Positions 52,282 to 60,280 of a DNA stretch of 64,000 nt are shown in pieces. How positions within the stretch are numbered: the stretch's first letter is position 1; each line of letters starts with the position of its first letter. The DNA is from Flavobacterium sp. CF136. Its GTDB lineage: Bacteria; Bacteroidota; Bacteroidia; Flavobacteriales; Flavobacteriaceae. The position numbers and the translations under genes were made by a program. Below the pieces are notes generated by a model. It did not search any database. It was given only the letters and a program-made list of their open reading frames with translations, and was not told where the DNA came from. The DNA lies in assembly GCF_000282055.1 (NCBI RefSeq), contig NZ_AKJZ01000018.1, positions 1 to 64,000 on the forward strand, written 5' to 3'.

Positions 52282-52884
52282 ATGATTTTTGAAATTATTC
52301 AGATTATTACAGAACAAGTAAACAACTATCTCGAAGAAATTGGGCTGGACAAATCTGTAGTTGCTGAAAATATTGCTTTTTTAGAATCTCAAAATGAAGA
52401 TATAGGTACAGCCTTAAAAGATGGTGTGGCACTTACGTTAATCAATTTAGACGAAGAAGCTACTTTAAAAAACTTCCCAAATCATACTATTGAAAATACC
52501 AAAACAATTTATAAAAACAGTATCATCAATTTAAATCTGTATTTACTTTTTAGTGCCAACAGAGACAAATATGTCAATTCACTTAAAGACATTTCAAAAA
52601 TTATTGAATTTTTTCAGGGAAAAAGACTTTTTACCCAAGCCAACACTATTTATAACAGAAGCAGTAGCGCAATGAGCAATGTAGACAACTTTAGATTTAC
52701 GGTTGAGCTCTACACTCCCACTTTTGAAGAGTTAAATTATATCTGGGGAACGTTAGGCGGCAAGCAGCTTCCATCGGCTTTATATAAAGTGAGTATGATA
52801 CAAATTGAACGCAATATTGTACAAGCAGAAGGACAAGTTATCGGCGAGTTCACAGGAATAACCAAAAGAAAAGAACAGTCATGA
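52282..52884 (+). CDS. DUF4255 protein, sheath/tube terminator (Afp16/Pvc16-like)
   Basis: This 200-aa protein begins with MIFEIIQIITEQVNNYLEE. It has the DUF4255 pattern: GVALTLINLDEEATLKN, then NLNLYLLFSANRDKYVNSL, then FTVELYTPTFEELNYIWGTLG and QLPSALYKVSMIQIERN. In contractile injection systems this protein caps the distal end of tube and sheath and sets particle length. It is the first gene of the operon and overlaps the next by 4 bp. Confidence 0.88.
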   Translation: MIFEIIQIITEQVNNYLEEIGLDKSVVAENIAFLESQNEDIGTALKDGVALTLINLDEEATLKNFPNHTIENTKTIYKNSIINLNLYLLFSANRDKYVNSLKDISKIIEFFQGKRLFTQANTIYNRSSSAMSNVDNFRFTVELYTPTFEELNYIWGTLGGKQLPSALYKVSMIQIERNIVQAEGQVIGEFTGITKRKEQS

Positions 52885-53717
52885 GTTTTGCTGCTACATA
52901 TGGATTGTTATTTGAAGTAACGCTTCTTCATAATTATTTTTTGAATAATGGAGAAGAAACTTTTGCAAGTATGACAAATGCTGATAAAGAAAAAATGCTG
53001 CAGCAATTTGATACAGATGCATTTACAGCAATAACGCCAACTTTAGAAACCAATATTGTACTTAAAAACTACAAAATGATATTCAAAAAAAACAAAACAG
53101 GTTTCGGAGTATACATTAAAGTGAAAGATGAATTGGATCCATTTATAAAAGTCCCAGTTGATTTAAACTTAAAATTTTTAATCAAAACCAATGATTATCA
53201 ATTCGAAAATTATACTAATCTGGACTTTGCTTTTAGTCAGGTATTTTTATTTAGCAACGTTAGACCTTTAACTGAACCCGTTTCATTTGAATATCTTCCA
53301 AAAATAAATGACAACAAACTAATTTCAAATGCCTATTTAGTATCTGAAGAAACCACTGCCAATTTAATTTCGACACTGCAGCCGTCAGAACAACAAAATG
53401 TCTTTGGGCTTATTTCATTAACCGCTAAGTGCGACGACAGTTCAGGAAACATTGTAGATGATTTGGGAAAAATGATAAGTCCAAATTTTAAAATTCATTT
53501 TGATAATCGAAAAACGCTTTGGAGGTACATCAATCGTAAAGCAGGAACTGTAATTAACACTATTAACGCAAAACCATTAACGCGCTCCGGTTTTGTTGAA
53601 ATTGACCCGCTTAACGATTTTAATCCTTCAGAACCGGCAGAAAGTCAATATCCAAATCCATCTGTAAAATCAATAACAAAAATCAATAGTGATTACTATT
53701 CGGAAATATTTATTTAA
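52881..53717 (+). CDS. Unknown injection-system protein next to DUF4255
   Basis: This 278-aa protein has no signal peptide and is beta-rich. It starts MSFAATYGLLFEVTLLHNYFLN and contains a FGVYIKVKDELDPFIKVP segment. I do not recognise a named family. Its ATG overlaps the stop of the cap gene (ATGA), and the sheath gene follows 21 bp after it, so it belongs to the particle operon. A structural role at the distal cap is likely by position only. Confidence 0.75.
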   Translation: MSFAATYGLLFEVTLLHNYFLNNGEETFASMTNADKEKMLQQFDTDAFTAITPTLETNIVLKNYKMIFKKNKTGFGVYIKVKDELDPFIKVPVDLNLKFLIKTNDYQFENYTNLDFAFSQVFLFSNVRPLTEPVSFEYLPKINDNKLISNAYLVSEETTANLISTLQPSEQQNVFGLISLTAKCDDSSGNIVDDLGKMISPNFKIHFDNRKTLWRYINRKAGTVINTINAKPLTRSGFVEIDPLNDFNPSEPAESQYPNPSVKSITKINSDYYSEIFI

Positions 53718-53738
53718 TAATTAAAAAACAAATCAATT

Positions 53739-55838
53739 ATGGCAACAACTTACAAAACGCCTGGAGTATATGTTGAGGAAATCGTAAAGTTTCCCCCTTC
53801 TGTTGCCCAGGTAGAAACAGCGATTCCTGCTTTTATTGGCTATACCGAAAAAGCCACGAACAAGATTAATGGAGATTTGAAATTGAAACCAACAAGAATA
53901 ACATCTCTTTTAGAATACGAACGCTTTTTTGGCTTTGCAAAACCAGAGACAACAATTAGTGTTACCATTAATGATGTTTCAACTGATAATGGAGACACAA
54001 GATCTATTGTTGTCGATCAGCCAACTTCAAAACAGCCTTTTTTGATGTATTATTCATTGCAGTTGTTCTTTGCAAATGGCGGCGGTCCTTGCTACATTAT
54101 TTCGGTAGGGCGTTATGGAAATGATTTAGATGAAGCAGACACTCAGATCACAGCAATCAATAACAGCACTGCGTTGAACGACGGATTAGCAGAATTAGAA
54201 AAGGTAGACGAACCAACACTAATTCTATTTCCCGATGCCACAAAAGTAAGTGGAATAACTATAACTGATTTCTACGGATTATACAATAATGCATTAATGC
54301 AATGCCAAAATCTTCAGGATAGATTTACCTTAATTGATACTTTAAATTATGATGAATCAAGCCCAACAGATACTAATATAGATGATTTAAGAGCTAAAAT
54401 TAGTTCTGAAAAAGACACTATTAAATACGGAGCTGTTTATTATCCTCACTTAGAAACCATACTGGATTATGCTTTTGACAGCAGTAAAATTATATTAAAA
54501 CATTACTCTTACACAGCAAAAGCGTATGATCAAATTGCTGCAGGACTGGTAGCTATCGAAAATCCAACTACAGGAATTGATGCGACTGTAGCTAAATTAA
54601 TTGATGTCACCACTGTTCCCGGAAATATTTCCGGCCAAATGAGTGATCTGCTTTTACAGATGTACAGTAATGATGCAACCGGTTTTGATTTAGGCGGAAC
54701 CTTTGTTAGTAACCCTGCCAAAAAAACAGCTTTCCTGAATAAACTGAATGTTCTGCTAACTTCTTTAGAAAGTTTATCGCTGTTGAGAAATTCGCTGAAC
54801 GACGAAGCAAATGCTGCAATCAGCACGATATCTGATGAGGATATGGTTATTGCCAATAGTATCTCAAGTGCTTTAACTGCGTTTAATCTGAACTTTACTG
54901 ACACAAGCAAAATTGACTCTGTATATAAAAATTTAAAAACATTAAAAAAGAAAATACAGGACGAGAACGCAACGGCTAAACTGCTTAAAATTATATCAAC
55001 TGATACTGTAAGTTTTGATAAAGAATTAAAAAAACTTGTAGACTATACTCCTTTGAATACTCAAACAGCAATTACGATAGTTACAAATAACTTTTCTGGT
55101 ATTAAAGCATCCCTGCTTACACTTGTAAATGCTATTAAATCTGTTAGTGGAAAAGATGTAAATAATGGAGCATTAAACGGAAGAAAATTAAGCACTTTGG
55201 AAAGTATCGACAATGCGACTTTTAATAAAATACTTACTGAAATTTACAACCTGCCAATAACACTTCCTCCAAGCTCTGCTATTGCGGGAGTTTATGCCAG
55301 AGTTGACAGAGACAGAGGCGTATGGAAAGCTCCTGCAAATGTAAGTCTGAATTATGTAATAAAACCAACCGTTCAAATAACAAATACCATTCAGGACAAT
55401 TTAAATATTGATACTGTTGCAGGTAAATCTATCAACGCTATCAGAACCTTTACCGGCAAAGGAACCTTGGTTTGGGGGTCAAGAACCTTAGCCGGTAATG
55501 ATAGTGAATGGCGTTATGTACCGGTTCGCCGCTTCTTCAATATGGCCGAGGAATCTATTAAAAAAGCAACCGAACAGTTTGTTTTTGAACCTAACGATGC
55601 CAATACCTGGATAAGAGTAAGAGCTATGATTGAAAATTTCTTAATTCTTCAATGGAGAGCCGGAGCTTTGGCAGGAGCGAAACCAGAACAAGCTTTTTAT
55701 GTAAGAATCGGACTGGGACAAACCATGTCGGCTATGGATATTTTAGACGGCAAAATGATCATCGAAATTGGTCTGGCAGTAGTTCGTCCGGCTGAGTTCA
55801 TCATTCTTCGTTTCTCTCACAAAATGCAGGAATCTTAA
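53739..55838 (+). CDS. Contractile sheath protein with large central insertion
   Basis: This 699-aa protein starts with the sheath linker KTPGVYVEEIVKFPPSVAQVETAIPAFIGYTEKA and has a typical N-terminal domain (to about residue 262). The C-terminal half carries SSAIAGVYARVDRDRGVWKAPAN (from about 510), RNMAEESIKKATE-like FNMAEESIKKATEQFVFEPND, and ends GLAVVRPAEFIILRFSHKMQES. Between about 262 and 500 lies a helix-rich insertion not needed for the core sheath fold. Only one sheath gene is seen, whereas Afp and PVC have three. Confidence 0.93.
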   Translation: MATTYKTPGVYVEEIVKFPPSVAQVETAIPAFIGYTEKATNKINGDLKLKPTRITSLLEYERFFGFAKPETTISVTINDVSTDNGDTRSIVVDQPTSKQPFLMYYSLQLFFANGGGPCYIISVGRYGNDLDEADTQITAINNSTALNDGLAELEKVDEPTLILFPDATKVSGITITDFYGLYNNALMQCQNLQDRFTLIDTLNYDESSPTDTNIDDLRAKISSEKDTIKYGAVYYPHLETILDYAFDSSKIILKHYSYTAKAYDQIAAGLVAIENPTTGIDATVAKLIDVTTVPGNISGQMSDLLLQMYSNDATGFDLGGTFVSNPAKKTAFLNKLNVLLTSLESLSLLRNSLNDEANAAISTISDEDMVIANSISSALTAFNLNFTDTSKIDSVYKNLKTLKKKIQDENATAKLLKIISTDTVSFDKELKKLVDYTPLNTQTAITIVTNNFSGIKASLLTLVNAIKSVSGKDVNNGALNGRKLSTLESIDNATFNKILTEIYNLPITLPPSSAIAGVYARVDRDRGVWKAPANVSLNYVIKPTVQITNTIQDNLNIDTVAGKSINAIRTFTGKGTLVWGSRTLAGNDSEWRYVPVRRFFNMAEESIKKATEQFVFEPNDANTWIRVRAMIENFLILQWRAGALAGAKPEQAFYVRIGLGQTMSAMDILDGKMIIEIGLAVVRPAEFIILRFSHKMQES

Positions 55839-55868
55839 TTATAAATCATCATTAAAAAAATATAGATC

Positions 55869-56297
55869 ATGAGTTATCCATTACCAAAGTTTCATTTCTC
55901 AGTTGACTGGGGTGGAACAAAAATAGGTTTTACAGAAGTTTCCGGATTAGATGTAGAAACTGAAGTTATTGAGTATCGTCAGGGTGCAAGTCCGGAATAC
56001 AGCAAAATTAAGATGCCGGGTATGCAGAAGTACTCTAACATTACCATGAAAAGAGGCACTTTTAAAAGCGATAATGAGTATTACGCCTGGTGGAATACGG
56101 TAAAACTAAACACCATCGAAAGAAGGGATATCACCATCAAATTACTTAATGAGGAACACGAACCAGTGATTACCTGGAAAGTAAAAAATGCATGGCCGAC
56201 AAAAGTTCAATCGACTGATTTAAAAGCCGACGGAAACGAAGTCGCCATCGAGTCAATTGAACTGGTTCATGAAGGTTTATCTATTCAAAATGACTAG
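55869..56297 (+). CDS. Inner tube protein (Afp1/5-like, gp19 family)
   Basis: This 142-aa protein has the T4 gp19/Hcp-like fold markers: PKFHFSVDWGGTKIGFTEVSGLD, IEYRQGASPEY, KMPGMQKYSNITMKRGTF, WNTVKLNTIERRDITIKLLNEEHEPVITWKV and a conserved end. It polymerises into the inner tube beneath the sheath. The gap to the sheath gene is 30 bp, and the next tube-type gene begins 2 bp after its stop. Confidence 0.93.
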   Translation: MSYPLPKFHFSVDWGGTKIGFTEVSGLDVETEVIEYRQGASPEYSKIKMPGMQKYSNITMKRGTFKSDNEYYAWWNTVKLNTIERRDITIKLLNEEHEPVITWKVKNAWPTKVQSTDLKADGNEVAIESIELVHEGLSIQND

Positions 56298-56299
56298 TC

Positions 56300-56746
56300 A
56301 TGGCTAACTATTATCCACCCGTAGGTTTTCATTTCCTGGTTGAATTTGATCAACTGGGCACAAAAGAAAAAGACCATCAATTTCAATCCGTATCAGGACT
56401 TTCTGTAGATCTTGAAACAGAAGAAATTGTCGAGGGTGGAGAAAACAGATTCAAACACAAACTTCCCGTTAAAACCAAATATCCCAATTTGGTTTTAAAA
56501 AGGGGGATACTTATTGATTCTGACGTAATTGAATGGTGCAGAAAAGCATTAGAAAATTTCGAGTTTAAGCCCGTAGATTTAACTGTAAAACTCTTGAATC
56601 AAGACCATGAGCCTTTAATGCACTGGAAAGTTATACATGCCTATCCCGTAAAATGGGCAGTTGAAGATTTTAGTGCTTTAGAAAGCAAAATTGTTGTTGA
56701 AAGCTTTGAGCTTGCTTATAATTATTTCACTCTTCATAAAAAATAA
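56300..56746 (+). CDS. Second tube-type protein (tube initiator/adaptor, gp19 family)
   Basis: This 148-aa protein shares the fold of its neighbour (YYPPVGFHFLVEFDQ, FQSVSGLSVDLETEE, VKTKYPNLVLKRGI, VDLTVKLLNQDHEPLMHWKV) but has distinct surface segments. In Afp-like systems such paralogs form the first tube layers next to the spike or baseplate. It starts 2 bp after the preceding stop, a sign of translational coupling. Confidence 0.88.
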   Translation: MANYYPPVGFHFLVEFDQLGTKEKDHQFQSVSGLSVDLETEEIVEGGENRFKHKLPVKTKYPNLVLKRGILIDSDVIEWCRKALENFEFKPVDLTVKLLNQDHEPLMHWKVIHAYPVKWAVEDFSALESKIVVESFELAYNYFTLHKK

Positions 56747-56753
56747 TTTTACC

Positions 56754-56915
56754 ATGCCAATTGAAATCAAAGAGCTTCACATTAAAATAAACGTGAACGA
56801 AAACTCAAATTCGGGTGCAAAACCAGCTTCTTCATCAGCTGCTGCTGAAAAAGATACTGTAGCCGAATGTGTCGAGCAAGTAATGAAGATTATTGAACGA
56901 AAAAAAGAACGCTAA
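56754..56915 (+). CDS. DUF5908 small protein
   Basis: The start at 56754 gives a 53-aa protein beginning MPIEIKELHIKINVNE, the standard N-terminus of DUF5908 proteins, which occur in Bacteroidota injection-system operons. It is charged, Ser/Ala-rich in the middle, and ends in a Lys/Arg helix (MKIIERKKER). Its function is not known. It lies 7 bp after one gene, and its TAA is followed by one base before the next ATG. The longer frame from 56691 is ruled out by overlap with the preceding gene. Confidence 0.85.
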   Translation: MPIEIKELHIKINVNENSNSGAKPASSSAAAEKDTVAECVEQVMKIIERKKER

Positions 56916-56916
56916 T

Positions 56917-57612
56917 ATGACAACGACTAATGGTGAATTAAAAAAACTGAAGATCATTGCTTATAGCGATCCTCAATTCAACAATCCAATTTCGGATATT
57001 GAAGAGTTCATTACTTTGATGAATCCCGAAAAGTATACTTTTCATTACAAGATAGAGCAAGATACAACTCAAGCCGCTGGAACGAGCAGCCCTGCACCAA
57101 GATTTACAGCAATTGCGCCGGAGGAATTAGAATTGGATTTTGTTTTTGATCGAACAGGTGTTATTGCCGGCAAGGAAACTACCGAAAATGGAGTTATTGA
57201 AGACATTGAGCATTTTAGAAAAGTGATTTTAGAATATAATGGTACTGAACATAAGCCAAACTATTTAAAAATTGCCTGGGGAAGCCTGCTGTTTAAAGGA
57301 TCTCTCACGGAAATGACCATTGAGTATAAACTTTTCAGGCCAGATGGAACACCCATTAGAGCCATTGCAAAAGGAAAATTCAAAGGAGTTGTTGAAGATG
57401 AGTTAAGAGCAAAACAGCAAAACAATCAATCTCCGGATTTAACACACACCCGAATTGTAAAAGCTGGCGATACGCTTCCGTTAATGTCTTTTAGAATCTA
57501 TGGTGATTCCAAATATTATCTCGAAGTAGCAAGAGCCAACAAGCTTATCAATTTCAGAAAATTAAAAATTGGTCAAAAAATATTTTTCCCTCCTCTACAA
57601 AAACAACAATAG
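56917..57612 (+). CDS. LysM-containing baseplate adaptor (Afp7/Pvc7-like)
   Basis: The ATG at 56917 was chosen over a TTG at 56893 because it follows the DUF5908 stop directly. The 231-aa protein begins MTTTNGELKKLKIIAYSDP, has a beta-rich core (TFHYKIEQDTTQAAG, ELELDFVFDRTGVI) and a C-terminal LysM (HTRIVKAGDTLPLMSFRIYG to GQKIFFPP). LysM adaptors link the tube to the spike hub in contractile systems. The next gene starts immediately after the stop. Confidence 0.88.
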   Translation: MTTTNGELKKLKIIAYSDPQFNNPISDIEEFITLMNPEKYTFHYKIEQDTTQAAGTSSPAPRFTAIAPEELELDFVFDRTGVIAGKETTENGVIEDIEHFRKVILEYNGTEHKPNYLKIAWGSLLFKGSLTEMTIEYKLFRPDGTPIRAIAKGKFKGVVEDELRAKQQNNQSPDLTHTRIVKAGDTLPLMSFRIYGDSKYYLEVARANKLINFRKLKIGQKIFFPPLQKQQ

Positions 57613-59358
57613 ATGAACAATAGCGGCGTCATACAAACCAGTAAAAGTGCAGATTTAGTAACGCACAAATTGCTCATTGAGGGAAATGAGCTGTCTGGTA
57701 TTTACCAGGTAATGAGCATTGTAGTTCATAATGAGGTCAATAGAATACCTATGGCGCAAATTATTTTGACCGATGGAGATGCTGCAGCACGAGATTTTAA
57801 ATTAAGTAATGAAGATTTGCTCATTCCGGGAAAAAAAATAGAAATAAAAGCAGGCTATCACAGTGACGAGGAAACTATTTACAAAGGAATAGTGGTAAAA
57901 CATTCCATAAAAATAAAAGATAATTCATCCCTGTTAATTGTGGAATGCAAAGACGAAGCAGTAAAAATGACCATTGGGAGAAAAAGCAAATATTTTTATG
58001 ATGTAAAAGACAGTGATGCTTTTGAAGACATTATAGGTACTTACGGATTAGAAAAAGATGTGGAAAGCACTAATTATAGTCATAAAGAGCTAGTGCAGTA
58101 CAATACTTCCGATTGGGATTTTATTGTTTCCCGCGCACAAGCCAATGGAAAATTATGTTTTGTTGAAAACGGCAAAATTTCGATTAAAAAACCAGATTTG
58201 GCTTCTGAACCAGTTGAAACAGTTGCTTTTGGTGCTAGTATGCTCGATTTTGATGCCGAAATAGATGCCCGAAATCAGTTTGCCAAAGTTTCATCCTACA
58301 GCTGGAATGCCTCCAATCAGGAATTATTAGAAATTGAAGCCAAAGATCCCAGCGTAAGCTTAAACGGAAATTTGTCTGCTTCGGATTTATCCGATATAGT
58401 AAAGCTGGAAAATTTAGAATTACGTCACGGCGGTCATGTTACCGATACCGAATTGCAAGATTGGGCCGATGCAAAATTATTATTTCAACAACTGTCAAAA
58501 GTTCGCGGAAGAGTAAAATTCCAAGGCATTCCCGCAGTAAAACCTAACACGATTATTACACTTGAAGGCGTAGGAGATCGTTTCAATGGCAAAGCATACA
58601 TTACGGGAGTTTTCCATGAAATTGCAAACGGCAATTGGACTGTAAACGCGCAGTTTGGATTGAATCCAGAATGGTTTTCTGAAACGTATGATGTCAATAC
58701 ACCATCGGCCTCGGGAATAATTCCATCCATAAAAGGACTGCATATTGGTATTGTAACCCAGCTTCAGGACGATCCCGATGGTGAAGACAGAATTCTGGTA
58801 AAAATCCCAATTATCAATAACGAAGAACAGGGCATCTGGTGCAGAGTAGCGGCCCTGGATGCAGGTGACAACAGAGGTACTTTTTTCAGGCCTGAAATTG
58901 AAGACGAAGTAATTATTGGCTTCATCAACGAAGATCCTAATGATGCCATTGTTTTAGGAATGCTCCACAGCAGCGCAAAACCCGCTCCGCTAAAAGCAGC
59001 TGACGATAACCACCAAAAAGGAATTTTTACAAGAAGTGAAATGAAAGTGCTTTTTGATGATGATAAAAAATCGATAGCCATTGAAACTCCGGCAGGAAAA
59101 AAAATAACACTGGACGAAGACAAAGGATCTATCATTATTGAAGACGAAAATTCGAACGTGATTACAATTGACAGCGCAGGAATAAAGATGGAAAGCGCAG
59201 GCGATATTTCAATAAAGGCAACAGGTGATGTAAAAATTGAAGGTACCAATGTAAATTTAAAAGCAACCGCCCAATTTAAAGCCGAAGGCAGTGCTGGCGC
59301 AGAAATGTCGTCGGCAGCGGTGGCGATTGTAAAAGGCAGTATTGTTCAGATAAATTAA
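57613..59358 (+). CDS. VgrG-like central spike protein (Afp8/Pvc8-like)
   Basis: This 581-aa protein combines a gp27-like hub (about 1-360: KLLIEGNELSGIYQVMSI, IKAGYHSDEETIYKGIVVKH) with a gp5-like OB domain (about 370-460: GIVTQLQDDPDGEDRILVKI, GIWCRVAALDAGDNRGTFF, PEIEDEVIIGFINEDPND). A repetitive beta-prism stalk follows (SIIIEDENSNVITIDSAGIK, GDISIKATGDVKIEGT). It forms the membrane-piercing spike. There is no extra effector domain at the C-terminus. Downstream is a 205-bp gap with a palindromic repeat before the PAAR tip gene. Confidence 0.92.
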   Translation: MNNSGVIQTSKSADLVTHKLLIEGNELSGIYQVMSIVVHNEVNRIPMAQIILTDGDAAARDFKLSNEDLLIPGKKIEIKAGYHSDEETIYKGIVVKHSIKIKDNSSLLIVECKDEAVKMTIGRKSKYFYDVKDSDAFEDIIGTYGLEKDVESTNYSHKELVQYNTSDWDFIVSRAQANGKLCFVENGKISIKKPDLASEPVETVAFGASMLDFDAEIDARNQFAKVSSYSWNASNQELLEIEAKDPSVSLNGNLSASDLSDIVKLENLELRHGGHVTDTELQDWADAKLLFQQLSKVRGRVKFQGIPAVKPNTIITLEGVGDRFNGKAYITGVFHEIANGNWTVNAQFGLNPEWFSETYDVNTPSASGIIPSIKGLHIGIVTQLQDDPDGEDRILVKIPIINNEEQGIWCRVAALDAGDNRGTFFRPEIEDEVIIGFINEDPNDAIVLGMLHSSAKPAPLKAADDNHQKGIFTRSEMKVLFDDDKKSIAIETPAGKKITLDEDKGSIIIEDENSNVITIDSAGIKMESAGDISIKATGDVKIEGTNVNLKATAQFKAEGSAGAEMSSAAVAIVKGSIVQIN

Positions 59359-59388
59359 ATTATTTCTATTGCTTTCAATTAAAAAATC

Positions 59389-59534
59389 TTTTAACACATA
59401 GAAACATAGTTTTTTATGTCGAAAAAAGAAAGTAAAAGAAACAAGTTTCCACACATAGCTGAACTATGTGCATTTAAATTAGTAAAACGCCTTTTTTTTA
59501 AAGCTGCAGAAAACTATGTTTCTATGTGTTAAAA
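59389..59534. repeat. Palindromic 146-bp repeat inside the injection-system operon
   Basis: The ends are a perfect 25-bp inverted repeat: TTTTAACACATAG/AAACATAGTTTT (59389-59413) and AAAACTATGTTT/CTATGTGTTAAAA (59510-59534). The interior has another stem, CACATAG-CTGAA-CTATGTG, and AAACGCCTTTT, shared with the element at 13771-13938. It can form a very stable RNA structure between the spike and tip genes. Confidence 0.85.
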
Positions 59535-59563
59535 TAATTACAACTAACTTAATAATTATAATA

Positions 59564-59854
59564 ATGGGAGCACCAGCCGCAAGAATCAATGATATGCATG
59601 TTTGCCCAATGGTAACAGCAACTGTCCCTCATGTAGGCGGACCGATATTACCACCGGGTACACCTACAGTGCTGATAGGCGGCCAACCGGCAGCCTGCCT
59701 GGGAGATATGATCACTTGTACCGGGCCTCCAGATAGTATTATAGCTGGCTCAGCCACAGTGCTTATTGGAGGAAAACCAGCAGCAAGAATGGGAGATTCA
59801 ACTGCGCATGGCGGAACAATTATAATAGGTTGCCCAACCGTTTTAATAGGCTAA
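59564..59854 (+). CDS. PAAR-domain spike tip protein (Afp10-like)
   Basis: The ATG at 59564 gives a 96-aa PAAR protein; the longer frame from 59516 would begin inside the palindromic repeat. The sequence shows repeated glycine-rich turns (PAARINDMHVCP, VLIGGQPAACLGDM, VLIGGKPAARMGDSTAHGG) with His and Cys candidates for the tip metal (HVC, CTG, HGG). It caps the spike. It lies 2 bp before the gp25 gene. Confidence 0.9.
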   Translation: MGAPAARINDMHVCPMVTATVPHVGGPILPPGTPTVLIGGQPAACLGDMITCTGPPDSIIAGSATVLIGGKPAARMGDSTAHGGTIIIGCPTVLIG

Positions 59855-59856
59855 TT

Positions 59857-60267
59857 ATGGAAAGTAAAGAAGCTTTTTTAGGTACTGGATGGAGTTTTCC
59901 GCCAGAGTTTAAAAAGAACACGAAAGCAGTCGTAATGACATCTGACGAGGCAGATATTAAAAGCAGTCTGGAAATATTGCTTTCTACCAAAATCGGTGAA
60001 CGCATTATGCTTCCCAGATATGGATGTAATATGGATGAATTACTTTTTGAAACGTTAGACAGGACACTTAAAACCTATGTTTCAGAACTAATAAAGACGG
60101 CAATTTTATATTACGAACCCCGAATTGATGTCGAAAAAATTGACATCACACAAGGCGATGATTTAGAAGGAGAATTATTGGTCATCATCGATTACAGAAT
60201 AAGAAGTACAAACTCAAGAAGCAATCTTGTTTATCCATTTTACAAAGGAGAAGGCACTAATATTTAA
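59857..60267 (+). CDS. gp25-like baseplate wedge protein (Afp9-like)
   Basis: The ATG at 59857 directly after the PAAR stop gives a 136-aa protein (MESKEAFLGTGWSFPPEF). It has the gp25/lysozyme-like wedge pattern: LEILLSTKIGERIMLPRYGCNMDELLFETLD and VIIDYRIRSTNSRSNLVYPFY. In T4 and Afp-like systems this protein anchors the first sheath ring to the baseplate. The frame could extend to 59830, but that overlaps the PAAR gene. Confidence 0.92.
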   Translation: MESKEAFLGTGWSFPPEFKKNTKAVVMTSDEADIKSSLEILLSTKIGERIMLPRYGCNMDELLFETLDRTLKTYVSELIKTAILYYEPRIDVEKIDITQGDDLEGELLVIIDYRIRSTNSRSNLVYPFYKGEGTNI

Positions 60268-60280
60268 AAGTTTATAAGCG

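Noticed and set aside
54530..54910. 126-residue open frame on the minus strand
   Set aside because: It is antisense to the insertion of the sheath gene, with no motif or start context; the sheath frame explains the DNA.
56691..56753. Upstream extension of the DUF5908 gene
   Set aside because: It overlaps the preceding gene by 56 bp, while MPIEIKELHI at 56754 is the family's usual start.
58764..59249. 161-residue open frame on the minus strand
   Set aside because: It lies wholly inside the spike gene in antisense, is Ser/Ile/Pro-rich as expected from reversed coding DNA, and has no recognisable domain or separate upstream signals.
59516..59563. Upstream extension of the PAAR gene
   Set aside because: It begins inside the right arm of the palindromic repeat; MGAPAARINDMH at 59564 is the standard PAAR N-terminus.
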